The notes below the pieces were generated by a model. That model had not been told where the DNA came from, ran no database searches, and saw only the letters and a list, made by a program, of their open reading frames with translations. Shown in pieces: positions 35,201 to 46,100 of a stretch of 64,000 bases of DNA (positions are counted from its first letter, which is position 1; every line of letters starts with the position of its first letter). Both the position numbers and the translations under genes were made by a program. The stretch comes from Aplectana chamaeleonis (lineage: Eukaryota; Nematoda; Chromadorea; Rhabditida; Cosmocercidae), in the NCBI GenBank assembly GCA_029168955.1, contig JAPDOI010000152.1, forward strand, positions 1,116,001-1,180,000, read 5' to 3'.

Positions 35201-38200
35201 GCGCACAATCTTGCATAGAGTAATTGCGCCGCCGTTATCAAGTGGTCTTGCACTCGTTCAAGTCCTTGGATCATGAAAGCGGGGTGTTCCCATGTCAATC
35301 GATAGGACATGGAAGGAACACACACTGGATCTCTACCCAAGCGCAATTTTTGTGAGAGGGCCCACACTCTTGCCGGTTAATGGACCCGAATCAGACTCTA
35401 GGTAGTCGTAGAGCGCATCCAAGTGGAGGAGGGGGCAGAAACGGGCGCGTTCACACGTCATCACCGGTCTGAGCACCCTCGCACCTCGGCGTCACTGGCC
35501 CCCGCTTCTATGCTATTGGTGAGTGACTATGACGTTGCCCAGTTGGGTTCCCATTCCTGCCTGAGGGGTTATGCTGACTGATAAGAAATGCGGTCAACAT
35601 GGGTATAACCTAGTTTATCGATACGTATACATCTACAGGAAAAGCAGAAGCGGTCGGTTGGAGATCAGTGTGCATCAATCTGATTGCAATTCGACCGCAC
35701 TTGCTCAACCGGTGCCAAGCGGTTGGCATTGGGTTTTCGTGCTTATTGATCTTCAACCGACGGTTTCTGTTTCGTCTGTAGATGTATACGATTTTTGCGA
35801 ACACGATGTGACCAATCCTTTGGCCAACCCTCACGAGTCTATTTCTATATTATGAAAAGCAGTGTCCACAATCATGATCATTTTCGGAATTGTTTGCTGA
35901 AACGAAGACATGACCAAGGAACTAGGAAAAATCTGTCACAAGTACATGAAACGCTGTACTTTCACTCCGCCTCTTCACTTTAGGAGAGATTGCTTGTTGT
36001 GGCAATGAAATCTTCTGTGATCACGTCCTTGAAAATTTACTTCTCTCTGTCGATCTGTTGTTTTTTAGAACCCTATTTCGTAGGGGGGTAATTTCTTGAG
36101 CTTTACACCAAGATCGCACAAATTTCTTTCGGCTAATGCTTCGGTGCTTCCTTTTGATTTGAAATAGTTCTGGGCGGTGAGTTTTCCCATGTTCTTTGCT
36201 TTCCAGAGTTCAACGAAGGCGAGAACGTCGAAATATTAGCCGAATGAAATATGTGCAATCTTGGCGTACTGCTCAATAAATTACTGTCACCAGTATCTAC
36301 CATGTCGGTATTTATCGAAAGTGGAACCTCTCACTCTGTAATGGTCTGATTATTTAGAGTTCAGAACAGCCGAAAACTCGTTCTCCCTATCGAATAATTA
36401 CACACTTTAGGTCAAAACATTATTTTAGTGAAATATGGCTTTTCAGTGCGTCCTTCGCCGTTTCTTCGTGATGTTAGTAACACATGGCGCCCAAGGCATT
36501 ATTTTAGAGAGGAACTCAAGAACGAAAGTAATCGTAATACAGCCTTTGGGCTTAGATGAGGCGCAAAACTACGCACACTCTCAACACTCCATTGATCTTT
36601 TTAGACGAAGGCTACCAATTTTTGTCACTTGCATAACCCTACCTGTCCGAGTGTTTGAGAGTCGATCTTGTTGCCGACTACATTGTTGCCGTAGTTGGGG
36701 ATCAAAATTGCTGCGTAGGTAGGAACATTTCCGTAGTTAGGTGCTTTGGCGTAGTCTGGAGCATCGTAAGAAGGCTTGCCGTAGTAGTTGCCAAAACCAT
36801 CCTGGAAAAGGGGTTTTTATTCTTATACTACAAGTACGACTGTGCGAAAATTTCTCTCAAGATTTTTGATAACGGAAGAAAAATTGCTAGAAAACGCATC
36901 AAACTGATATTCGGAAGCGAAAGAAGTCCTAAAGATTACAGTATGCTCCAACAATCGGCAGGGGTCTACTACACAACTGCATGAAAATCTAAAATTCATA
37001 TCTGAGGATGCTGTGCTCTTAACGAAAATTAATGAGGCTCTAATATTTTATAGGGCCTAACAAGCTGTACCTGACCCTCACTCAAAGTTGGATCTTGGAT
37101 TCATTCACGTTTTATATAAAAAATGATAACGATTTTGCGGTATTACGACAAATTTAGCCTATTTCCTTAACTCGCTTTTCATACTTCTGCAATAGTGGCA
37201 AATGCCGCTTTTTGAGCTATGGCAAAGCCGGTGTTTAGAAATGCTAAGAATTTAGGTGGACGTCGACAAATGACTTCTTTGCACATAAGAATGCTGGTAA
37301 AATGCCTAGATGAGCCATGGATCCCCGGAGGAAGCTAGGTCTGGTACGGTAAAGCGCGGCGAATGCCGCGTTGGCGGCATTAATGATCAAGACCTCACAA
37401 GAGTATAGAACGATATAAAACGTCTTCTAATGACAAGGAAGTGGTACGGTTTTGAATTTTTAATAGCCGTGTTCTGAGGGATTAGCCCTAACTAGAATTA
37501 ATACCACGAAATTGTAAATAAATCATTAAATAAATCACGTAACTTTGAATTCCGAAATCAGGCTTGAGTATGTTTAAAGGCAGTGTTCACGATAATCTTC
37601 AATTCTGAGATTATTCGTTATATTGATTGATTGACCTTCGGGTAGAACTAAAATGACGTACAAATTGAGAAAAACGTCACAGAAGTACACGAAATCCACC
37701 CCGCCTCTCAAGTATCACAGGAAGTGTTTGTTGTGACAGTGAAATCTTTTGTGGACCCGTCCTTTGCCATTCTCTACTCTCTGTTGCTTTGTCCCATCCA
37801 TCTGTCAGAGTCTAACTAATACTGTTTTGCCTAAAATATTCTTCCGTTTTTGATTAGCCCCATTTTCAAGCGGTGGCAACCACCATGAACATGTTCATCC
37901 AACCTGACAACTAGTCCACGTTATAGAATAATGTCATTGAAATACGCCGTTTTATTGCGTTTCTCGCCGTTTCATCCTAATTTTGGTAACACTTGGAGGC
38001 CTACGCATTGTTTTATGTGGAAAACTCAGGAACGAAAATCATCGTGAACACTGCCTTTAAGGCAAGATTGGTGATGCCCTATGGCATACTTAACTTTCAT
38101 ATAGTTTTGCTAAGCCCAGGCCGTGGTACGTTTGAGAACATTTTCCGCTGAAAGCTTGTCAGTAGATTTTTAGCCGCTACTTTCCGTGAGAGGTTTTCGC

Positions 38201-38912
38201 AGTTTCGGTGGTCGGTAAGATGTAAAAAGAAACAAAAGTAGAGATTTAGTGACTAAAAACATCATTTCTTAAAAAGGGGCGAACCTGGTTGTTTGTCTGT
38301 CCGACATTGACGGCGTTCTGGTTCATCCCAGCGTTGGTCTGAGCGCCTCCGATTTGGGCATTGCTTTGGCCCTGATTGCTAAGTTGTCCAAGGGTTTGAA
38401 GATCAAAGTTGTTTCCAAATATGTTGGTCGCCGGGCTGTAGCCGCCATATTTTGGCCGGCCACCACCGTAATTCGGCTGTGGAGTGTAGCGGGGATCATC
38501 TCTGTACCCCTTGGAGCCGCCATTGTTCTGGTTGTTGGTTTGGCCTACGTTAACAGCGTTTTGGTTGAGGCCGACGTTCGCCTGATCTCCTCCCTGAAAG
38601 GTGTAGTGTATCTAATATCATTGAGATTATGTGCAAAGATCATGGAAAAACCCGTACCTTCTGCACATTCGCCTGGCCCTGGAAGTTACCTTGTGCGAGA
38701 TTCTGCTGCTTGAACTTGTTCCCGATGATATTGGATGCTGAGGGAAAATCGTTTTCGGATTTTGTGTAGTCGGCTGGCTCATTCGGAGGTGAGTATCCAG
38801 CTGTGTACTGTGCCTCCTCTGAGTTTTCCTCACCGTAACCGGACTCGTCCATGTGATATTTCGGGAACTGCTTACTAAGTCCCACAACAGCCAAGATGAG
38901 CAGACACTTCAT
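32223..38912 (-). CDS. Secreted modular Gln/Asn/Gly/Tyr-rich repeat protein
   Basis: Twelve exons, all joined in phase 0: 38912-38658, 38593-38285, 36801-36643, 34752-34654, 34545-34387, 34301-34203, 34094-33936, 33850-33752, 33614-33474, 33373-33275, 33219-33076, 32534-32223; about 677 residues. Each junction has GT and a TTTCAG/TTTTAG-like acceptor. The protein starts MKCLLILAVVGL (short signal peptide), then an acidic linker. Two modules then alternate about eight times. A (about 33 aa): NNQGQxSVQKGGDQTNVG followed by NAVNVGQQNNQ. B (about 47-53 aa): YGKPSYDAPNYG, PTYAAILIPNYG, then GNKIDSQTLGQ. Mostly one module per exon. No Cys or catalytic motif in the repeats. I infer an extracellular structural or adhesive polymer; Tyr could allow cross-linking and the Q/N ladders a beta-rich stack. 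No named family recognised. Confidence 0.85.
32590..33058. mobile_element. TTAA-target MITE, family D, filling the last intron
   Basis: Starts AGGCATCATACACGCTCGCAG after TTAA (32586-32589) and ends GAGCGTGTATTCTGCCT before TTGA (33059-33062). It supplies 469 of the 541 bases of intron 11 of the Q/N-rich gene and stops 17 bases from the donor of exon 11. The 81-codon minus frame inside is MITE sequence, not an exon. Related ends at 51459 and 63676. Confidence 0.75.
33752..34649 (-). repeat. Tandem exon-intron duplication, 451-bp period
   Basis: 33752-34200 and 34203-34649 are nearly identical, introns included. Exons 4/6/8 start at exact 451-base steps (34654, 34203, 33752), as do exons 5/7 (34387, 33936). 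Only a few substitutions differ (for example one Ala/Gly and one Ile/Asn codon in module B). Marks a recent unequal-crossover event. Confidence 0.95.
35560..35850. mobile_element. Hairpin element in intron 3 of the Q/N-rich gene
   Basis: ATCGATACGTATACATCTACAG and CGGTCGGTTGGAGATCA are matched in inverse by TGATCTTCAACCGACGG and CTGTAGATGTATACGAT. Centre ACCGCACTTGCTCAACCGGTG. Confidence 0.65.
35858..36555 (+). mobile_element. Old, diverged family B element
   Basis: GCAGTGTCCACAATCATGAT, then CCGCCTCTTCAC, GAAATCTTCTGTGATC, TCGCCGTTTCTTCGTGATG and AACTCAAGAACGAAAGTAAT follow the order of the 37578-38056 copy, but with many changes and extra internal sequence. Lies in intron 3 of the Q/N-rich gene, just below exon 3. 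Confidence 0.55.
36985..37577. other. Intron 2 DNA, nothing recognised
   Basis: AT-rich part of intron 2 (36802-38284) of the Q/N-rich gene; no paired repeats or exons seen. Confidence 0.4.
37578..38056 (+). mobile_element. TTAA-target MITE, family B (intact ends)
   Basis: 479 bp between TTAA 37574-37577 and TTAA 38057-38060. Ends AGGCAGTGTTCACGATAATC and inverse AATCATCGTGAACACTGCCT. Inside intron 2 of the Q/N-rich gene. Confidence 0.9.
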
Positions 38913-38917
38913 TCTAA
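38913..38917 (-). promoter_or_regulatory. Splice acceptor directly before the Q/N-rich start codon
   Basis: Minus-strand AAGTTTTAG|A precedes the ATG (38912-38910) by one base. This is typical of a spliced-leader trans-splice site in nematodes, or it could end a 5' UTR intron. Confidence 0.5.
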
Positions 38918-39125
38918 AACTTAATTTTAGTGTAGTGACTTCTGCGAAAAACATGAGCCAAGAAAACCAGAAAGAAAACGAATGAACACAGTGATTTTTC
39001 CTTTCTCGGAGAAGTCCGACAAAGTGCTCCAAAACGCTGCACTGATGAAAATGAGAGGGTATTCTATTCGTAGAGTAGCAATCGCTTGAAAAACTACACT
39101 CGTAAACATGGAAGTTGCTAAGAGC

Positions 39126-39132
39126 TTTTATA
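39126..39132 (-). promoter_or_regulatory. TATA box candidate for the Q/N-rich gene
   Basis: TATAAAA on the minus strand about 214 bases upstream of the start codon. If real, transcription begins near 39100 and the leader is removed at the acceptor next to the ATG. Confidence 0.4.
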
Positions 39133-39443
39133 CTGGATGAGTCCTTCGGAAAACTTTCTCTTACAACAAATTTCGATTCCTCGTGGCATTGGAACGCAGA
39201 TCTAGGTCATGCCATTCGAAAACTTCTTAGCCACAAACAGTTTCTGAGATTGTAGATAGCCTCTGTGATGACAGCGCGCCGCCGCCATCTAGATGACCGC
39301 CATGCGAGCAGCTACATAGCGTGGGAGAAAGCAGTTATGTAGCTGGAAGCGCTATGAATCGCTAGCCGAAGTAACCTTTGGGTAATTTCAACAAGGATTT
39401 TTCTCGAAAGTCGAAATTACTGTGACTAAGAAAACGTTCTCAA

Positions 39444-40162
39444 AGACAGTGGTCGTGATAAAATGAGCTTGTCTTCATTTTTTCTCTGAACTCCTTTCTG
39501 GATTCACAGTAGTAGGATTAAGAAAAAACTGCGAAAAAAAACCTAGTTTGGGTAAAGTTAACAGATTCTTGATTTGTTAACAGAACTTTCCGGTCTCGTG
39601 ATGGTGGACGAGCCCAATCTAAATGATCGATATCGATGACCCCTAGGATCAAAGACATCAGCTGGCTTGCGATTTAGATTTAATCAATGACTAATTTCCC
39701 TCGTACTGGCCTGCTCGAATATTTCTGTCCTCATCTAGTTGAAACATTGAATGAATTGTTTGTGTACATTGTCCAACTGTTTTAATAGCTAAATTTGCAT
39801 TTATTTCTGCCTGTTAATGTCAATGATTTTTTACTATACTGTGCTTCTCTGGGCCAAATTCCGGTCCGCAATTGCGTTTCGACACGCTTTGCGGCCGCAA
39901 GCTCCTGAGTCGGAAGAGTTTCCAGAGCCGCAGCCGCCGCCCTGTTGACTCTAGGTGGGTTTTGGAATCTGGAAACCCAGAAGAAATTGCAGAAAATTGT
40001 ATAGAAAGTCACATCAAGTCGGCTTTGGCGCTGAAAACTCCACCGACCCAAGCGCGTGCGGCCGCAAAGCGTGTCGAGACGCAATTGCTCACCGGAATTA
40101 GCGGAATTTGCGAACAAATCTGATTTTTATGGTTTTCTCTACAACTTTCTTCATCACTGCCT
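39444..40162 (+). mobile_element. Family A MITE (copy 5, old) with nested element
   Basis: Ends AGACAGTGGTCGTGATAAAA (after TCAA) and inverse CTTCATCACTGCCT (before TTAT). Internal GATGGTGGACGAGCCCA marks it as family A. It is longer than 549 bp because an element at about 39850-40110 is inserted near its right end. Confidence 0.7.
39850..40110. mobile_element. GGGCCAAATTCCGG inverted-repeat element (copy 2), nested
   Basis: GGGCCAAATTCCGGTCCGCAA, TTGCGTTTCGACACGC ... GCGTGTCGAGACGCAATTG, CACCGGAATT: the inner core of the foldback at 8022-8418, here inserted in a family A MITE. Confidence 0.7.
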
Positions 40163-41330
40163 TTATATGACACCCATCAATTTTTCCAATCTGAAGCACT
40201 ATTTCGTGATTTGTGGAATTTCCATTAGGCTCCTCTTAGTTCTTCCAAAGCGCTGATACCGTTTTGAGTGCTTGTTTGTCTTCGTAAAATGATTTAAGTC
40301 AGAACTTTTCGGATCGCAGACTTCAGCATAAACTTGAATCTTGCAGGTAGTTTGATATTTCCGATGTGGGAGCCTTGCTTTCGTTCTCGAACCTGAAGAA
40401 TCTCGCCTGAAGAAACCACATCCACGCAAATTAACTATTGATCATCTAAACTTGGCGATCAAGTCTTCTCGCGCGAAAGCTCAAGTCAGCGTTCACAATG
40501 AATTTCAACCCTGAATTTCCAGAATGTGTGATTTTGGAGATATCTTTGTAACCTTGAACTTAACATTGCCCTTAAATGAGTAGGCCCTTAAATGATATGT
40601 AAAACTCACAATTTTTGAGGAGCCGTAACACCGTTCGCAGCGCGTTTTGAGCGAATCAGGAGACACCGTTGTGGTCAACAATGGAATTCTCTCCAGAATT
40701 AGTATAAAGGCAAAAAAAGATTCAGTGTTTTGAGTGTGCCTTAAAAGGGATCGTACGCGCAAAAAAACGGTGTCTTAGTCTTCTATGTATTTGAGTAGGC
40801 AAGCTCTTGAGGTAAGCGATAGTAGCGAAGCAACCTCAAAAAATCCACGCTTGCGCGAAATAAACGCGTTAAAAAACTTTTGAAAAACTGATTTTTCGCC
40901 ACCCCCGTCGAATTCGTTGTGTCCAGTGCAATGTGTCCAATGTTTTTCTGAACATCTAAAGTGGTTTTAAGCTTTAAATTCTGGAGAGAAGATTTTTTCT
41001 GCCTTTCTTCTACCAAAATCACTCAAAAAATAAAAACCTTTTATGTGCAAGTATGGATGATAAGTTTTTCCGAGATAAGAGTTTGCAATACAGTATCTCT
41101 GCGCCTCACACGGCGCTTTTGTTCTTTGTGCTAGATGGCTGGGGAGAACTGGTGGCAGATCCTCATCTTTAACCCCTTACAAACTCATAACACTGCGTTT
41201 TTGACACGCCAAAGTTTTGCGGTGTGGTCTATCGGGCTCATTCATGAAATTGAGCCTAAAAAATGGAAAGTGGCTTCCAGCGCGAACGATGCCTTTAAGA
41301 ATGTGACGTCCGATTCTGTCCTTTCTACGT
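40163..41330. other. Intergenic, partial family C end
   Basis: No gene recognised. At 41277-41300 CCAGCGCGAACGATGCCTTTAA matches the right end of family C, but no left end is close by, so it is a truncated copy. Confidence 0.4.
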
Positions 41331-41460
41331 AATGGCCGGAATCATACTTCCCGCGACCAGCGACAGCGACAGTGCGTATCAGGCATATCGATTTTCCGTC
41401 GATATGGATGGTAAACATTGCATCGCGTCGCACGTCACTGGAAGTATGATCCCGGCCAAT
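41331..41460. mobile_element. Short palindromic element (ATTGGCCGG ends)
   Basis: AATGGCCGGAATCATACTTCC and inverse GGAAGTATGATCCCGGCCAAT enclose GACAGCGACAGTGCG and CGCATCGCGTCG. Confidence 0.7.
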
Positions 41461-41925
41461 GATGGTGGCAAGAAAATTGGTTTCTGAAAAGCGTTCTCTG
41501 CGTATTTTCTGGAGGTTAACAACTAGAATTCTTAACACAGATCTATTTTCTTGATTATGTGTATATGCTTGTATTTTGTAAATATCCTCTTTTCTATATT
41601 CTCATTTCATGGTTTGTCGTAGAGAGCAAGATTTGTGCAGCGTTTTGCTTTCTTTTCCTTCTTTACCATTCGTTTTTGTTGCAAAATCATAGATATCCAA
41701 AACTCATACGATCTCATTTACGAGGCGATTTTTCCCCCTTACGAATCCATTTGAGCGTGGAAAGTGAGCTCATTGCTCTTATCAAGTTCTGGACAGTCTC
41801 ACGAGCAACAGCAATTCGATTTACCGTTTCCTACATAAATCAATGCATTAGAACCCTTTCGCTATATTTAGTTGAGCGAATGGTCTTGAAGAGATCATTT
41901 GCGGCGGCTGTGCCGCATTCGTAAA

Positions 41926-42160
41926 GGGGTCTGCGGAGTTGAAGTTGCGGCGTTGCTCGCAGCGACGAACAGCGCTGGGTGCTCCAATATCGACTGCGAC
42001 GAGGGAACACCGCAGTGTTTTGATGCCGCGACGACGCTGCGTCACTGCCAGCAAGCAGCTACCGATGCGGCGACGATAATGCTCGGAAACATTTTTGTCG
42101 TTGCGTCAAGGCTGATGCTCGGCGACCACTCGCCGGTCGCTGCAACTCTGCAGACCCCTT
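41926..42160. mobile_element. Inverted-repeat element (AAGGGGTCTGC ends)
   Basis: AAGGGGTCTGCGGAGTTG at the left and CAACTCTGCAGACCCCTT at the right; the interior is rich in GCGACG words. Confidence 0.65.
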
Positions 42161-42252
42161 AACATCACATGTCAGTAGGGCTTTTATTGCCAGCGGCGAT
42201 CTACTTTGGGCCTCATTCACTTGACTAAATTTGGCGAAAGGCCTCTAAGTGC

Positions 42253-42714
42253 CAGGTGCTCTCTACACAGCAAGGGTTCTTACGCGACGCGAGCGGCGGA
42301 AATCACTTCATCGGTGGAGCGCGGTTACCATAAGCTTCCGGAAATTTACCGCATTTTTCGATTTTGATATTTCCTCTCATGTTTTTTTGGAGCTGTGGAA
42401 GCTTCCAAACAAAAGTACTGGTCCAAACCACCCGGAACTTTGACTCTCTGCCTTTCTTTCTTTCAAACTTGAGCACCACGTGGGCACCACACTCTCTCTG
42501 ACGAGTTAGAGCCGTTGTAGTGGTAAAAAAACCGGGTGGTTTGGACTAGTACTTTTTGTGTGGAAGCTTCCACAGCTTCGAAAAAGCATGAGAGGAACTA
42601 TTACATCGAAAAATGCCGTGAATCGCCGAAATATTATGGTAAGCGTGCTCTACCGATCAAGTGATTTCCGCCGCGCACGTCGCTTTAGAACCCTCGCTGT
42701 GTAGAAAGCACCTG
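42253..42714. mobile_element. Foldback with about 190-bp arms
   Basis: CAGGTGCTCTCTACACAGC and inverse GCTGTGTAGAAAGCACCTG at the tips. Arms continue through GGCGGAAATCACTTCATCGG, AGAGGAAAT and GGAAGCTTCCA to CCACCCGG near the centre. Lies just upstream of the chemoreceptor gene. Confidence 0.85.
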
Positions 42715-43100
42715 ACCTGGCCTCTGAGTTTAATGCGGAATGTATCTCCGGGCTGGTGTAGCCTGCCTCTACGCTTGTCCGACCAGACTCGATATGGGGA
42801 AGGTCTGATCAAAATATTGTCGCTCGCGTGACTCTCGAGAACTTGATTAGAGCCATGGATCAATTTTTCGCATTTAATCAGGTAATCGTTAGGGCGAGAA
42901 AATTTTGCCTCCATGAGCAAAAATAAGTTCTGTGCAAGAAGTAAATGCTTCACGCAGGTGGGGTTATTGGAGGAATACGAAATAGCGAGATCTCACATTT
43001 TCGACCTGACCGAGAATTCTCCCATTTTCGCATTGCATGTGATCCAGCGAAGGCTTCAGTATGCTCGCCGTCATCATCTGTAATTACCGTAGTCAAGCCT

Positions 43101-43105
43101 TACAG
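43101..43105 (+). promoter_or_regulatory. Possible trans-splice acceptor of the receptor gene
   Basis: GCCTTACAG ends at 43105, 12 bases before the chosen ATG at 43118. Suits a spliced-leader acceptor, though the pyrimidine tract is short. Confidence 0.3.
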
Positions 43106-43117
43106 GAAGCATCAGAA

Positions 43118-46100
43118 ATGGATCATCCGAAATTCAAATTGACTGAACAATTCTGCGTAGAGGTGAGTTTTTTATTTGTCCCAACCAAGAAGACGGGCAG
43201 AAAACAATGTTCATGATAAGTGAAGGGCGCGGCATTTTCGAAAATGGCCGTTGTTTAAGTTTTCGTTTTCCTCCGTTTTTGGAAAACTCTATTCAAAAAA
43301 TTAAATGCTTGTCGAAATCGCTCGGCGAGCCCACGAGCAGGACATTTTGAACCGCTTCGGCGCATCATCAGGCGCTTTCCGCCCGCCAGCGGCTGTCCTA
43401 TAATCGATGGAAGGCCGGTCGCTTCGGCTAAACGAATCGCGGCCATCATAGTAGCGATGCAACTACTCGAGACGACCTACAAAAATCATGGAGGTTGCTT
43501 TGACCACCTTTGAACTACGCAATCCGCTCAACGTGTGCGACCGAAACTGCAATCTCTTACGGTCCGCCGCGGTCCAAAAGAAGTCGGGTTACTGTGGCAG
43601 TTCTTGTAAGAGATGGCAGTGCAGCGACTAATCGAAGCGACCGCGACTGAACAAGTCTTTATGCTGTCAGGCAACCAAGGACGGTTAGCATTAGTTAAGT
43701 ATGGAAGACTCAGTCGTCACACATCACAAAACATCATAAGACTTCAGGGAAAAACGTGCACTTCACTCGACGCGCATCTTATGTACGGCATGTCTCCGTC
43801 CAAGGGGAGCAAAGCTGTAACACTGTCGTTCTTCGAAGAGATTTTCCATCTTTCCGGGTTTTTCATGCGATTGAAACACGATGTATGCAGCTGTGAATTG
43901 AAGTCGGTACTTTAAAACGATATATACCTCAAAAAAGTTTCCATCACCGTTTGTGTTTGATTTCCACTTATTACTACACTGAGTTCTGAAAGCATTTTTT
44001 GAATAGAATGGCGTCGTCGTGGTCACCGCATGGTATTATCGGTTTTCACTGGGTCTCTCACTGATAACATCGGCTATCGCTGCTAGTTATATGATCCACT
44101 TCCTACTCAAATACTACAACAAGAGTCTGTATTTCCACAGCAATTTGAGGGTGTGTTTCCTGAAGAACGTCCGAATGCGGATGTCCGTCCACGAGATCAT
44201 CGTGCGGATCAAGCGGCCGTCGCTGTGGATGTTTCTAGAAAAGATTTTCTTATGCGGAAAGCTGTGCTTTTCGTAGGATGGAACTCGTCCACGAAAGCCC
44301 GAGCGGCGGTCCCTCCACAATCACGCCGATCGCGTTAGTGGACATTCGCATGCAATAGCAGTTTACATTTCTTCTGATTTTGTTGAAAAATAAGCATTTT
44401 TCCCGGTACGAATAAAATAATTTCATCTCTATCTGCAGGTCCTGTTCTTCGCTCTATGCTTGTGCTGTCTAGCCTATGACTTTCAAAACATTGGAATGAA
44501 GGTAGGTAGGAACTGAAGGAGATTTCTAGCTTCATGGGTTGCTTGTCAAATATCTCTCCATATCTCCACTGGGAATTCCCCAACACTGGTAGCGGTGGGG
44601 ATCTTTCTCCAACCGACGGCTTTCGGCGAAGTCAAAAGCTCTCCGAAAATGCTTCGGATTTAAGATTCACGATGTACGTTTTTGACCATCGAGAGCCGTT
44701 TTCGGCGGATTTGGCGAGACGTGAACGCAGTGTGCTCGACCGCACTACATTTTTCAAAGTGACTTAACATACTTCTTGAAAGAGTCAAGTGACAGAAGGA
44801 AACCGATGTGTTCTTTTTGCATTCGCTCCATAAGTACATAAGTAACGAGTATTACTTTTCATTCGAAGCTTCGTTAGAGACTATTTAGCTCGATTTCGGT
44901 CTTTGAAATAGGTTAGGCTGAAATCGGCTAAAAATATGGCAAGCATTTTTGTGCTGTGTTCGTTAATGTTCTCTGAAAGAACGCTTTGCGGAAGTGCTCA
45001 TTGCTAGAGTGTTCATAATTTCGAGTGCTTTGGCGTTTCCTCAGTTACAGTAGGAAAGTGAGTCAGAAAGGGTAATCACTGATTGTTTTTCCAGTGAATC
45101 GTAAGGCCACATAACGATGGGAACGTGCATTCCATCAGCTATCGGTCTGTTGTTAAAAAGACGCCATTTCCTACCCGCCCTCTAAAATTTCCGCTTTACA
45201 CGGTTTCCATCAAAATGCCGTACATGAAACATTTGCCAATCATGTAGCCCACTTCTAATGAAGTGATTACGGAGAAAGTGTTTCCATGTTTTTGACAAAA
45301 CGTATAAGCTTAATGGTCTACTTTGAAGACCATGTCAAGTAATAAGCCTTTGATTTGTGGTTGAGGTCTAGAAACCGATGGCAATTTCTGTTAACACCGA
45401 ATTGCAATGTCAGGATTCTATCGGCTGCCGAAACTCTGAATTACGCTCTAATCATTTTCCTTTCCGACCGGGAGACTTACGATTAGGCTGCTTGTGTCCA
45501 AGGTTTGTGCGACTCTAGCAAGAATTCAGTCCACCTCATTCTTCCGCAATCATTGGCAATGGTGATGCCATACGACTGATTACAACCGATACGCCTGAAA
45601 AAATAAACAAACTCCCGAATGGTAAATCCCTATATATAAATAATCGCAAAGGGCAATATATTAAAAAACTGTTAATTTGGGAAGATGAGAAGAAATGATT
45701 TTGAGCTTTCAAGTTATCCTTAAAGGCACGATGAAAACCATAGTTGTGGTTCTGACTGTTTCGTATTGTTATATCCCTATAGTGACTAAAGGTTGCAAAA
45801 GGCCTCCTCAAAAACGTCAAAATATCAAGAAAACCCCAATCTAAGAAAGTTCAAAACAAATCTGAAGTTCGCGCCGGCATCAACTTGGGATAGTTGCGCG
45901 GAGAACGCAAGGAACAGCTCTACGATTCGTTCCTCGGCACAGTGTTAAAAGCTTCTGATTTCCTACCTAAAAAGCAACCACTTGAACGAATTAAAAAAGA
46001 GTTACCAACCTACTGCGTCCAATGCTCTCGGCTGCTTTCGGTCGATGCCGAATGTGATTTCGACTGGCGTGTGCATTGCGCCCAACGACGCGTCAAGGCA

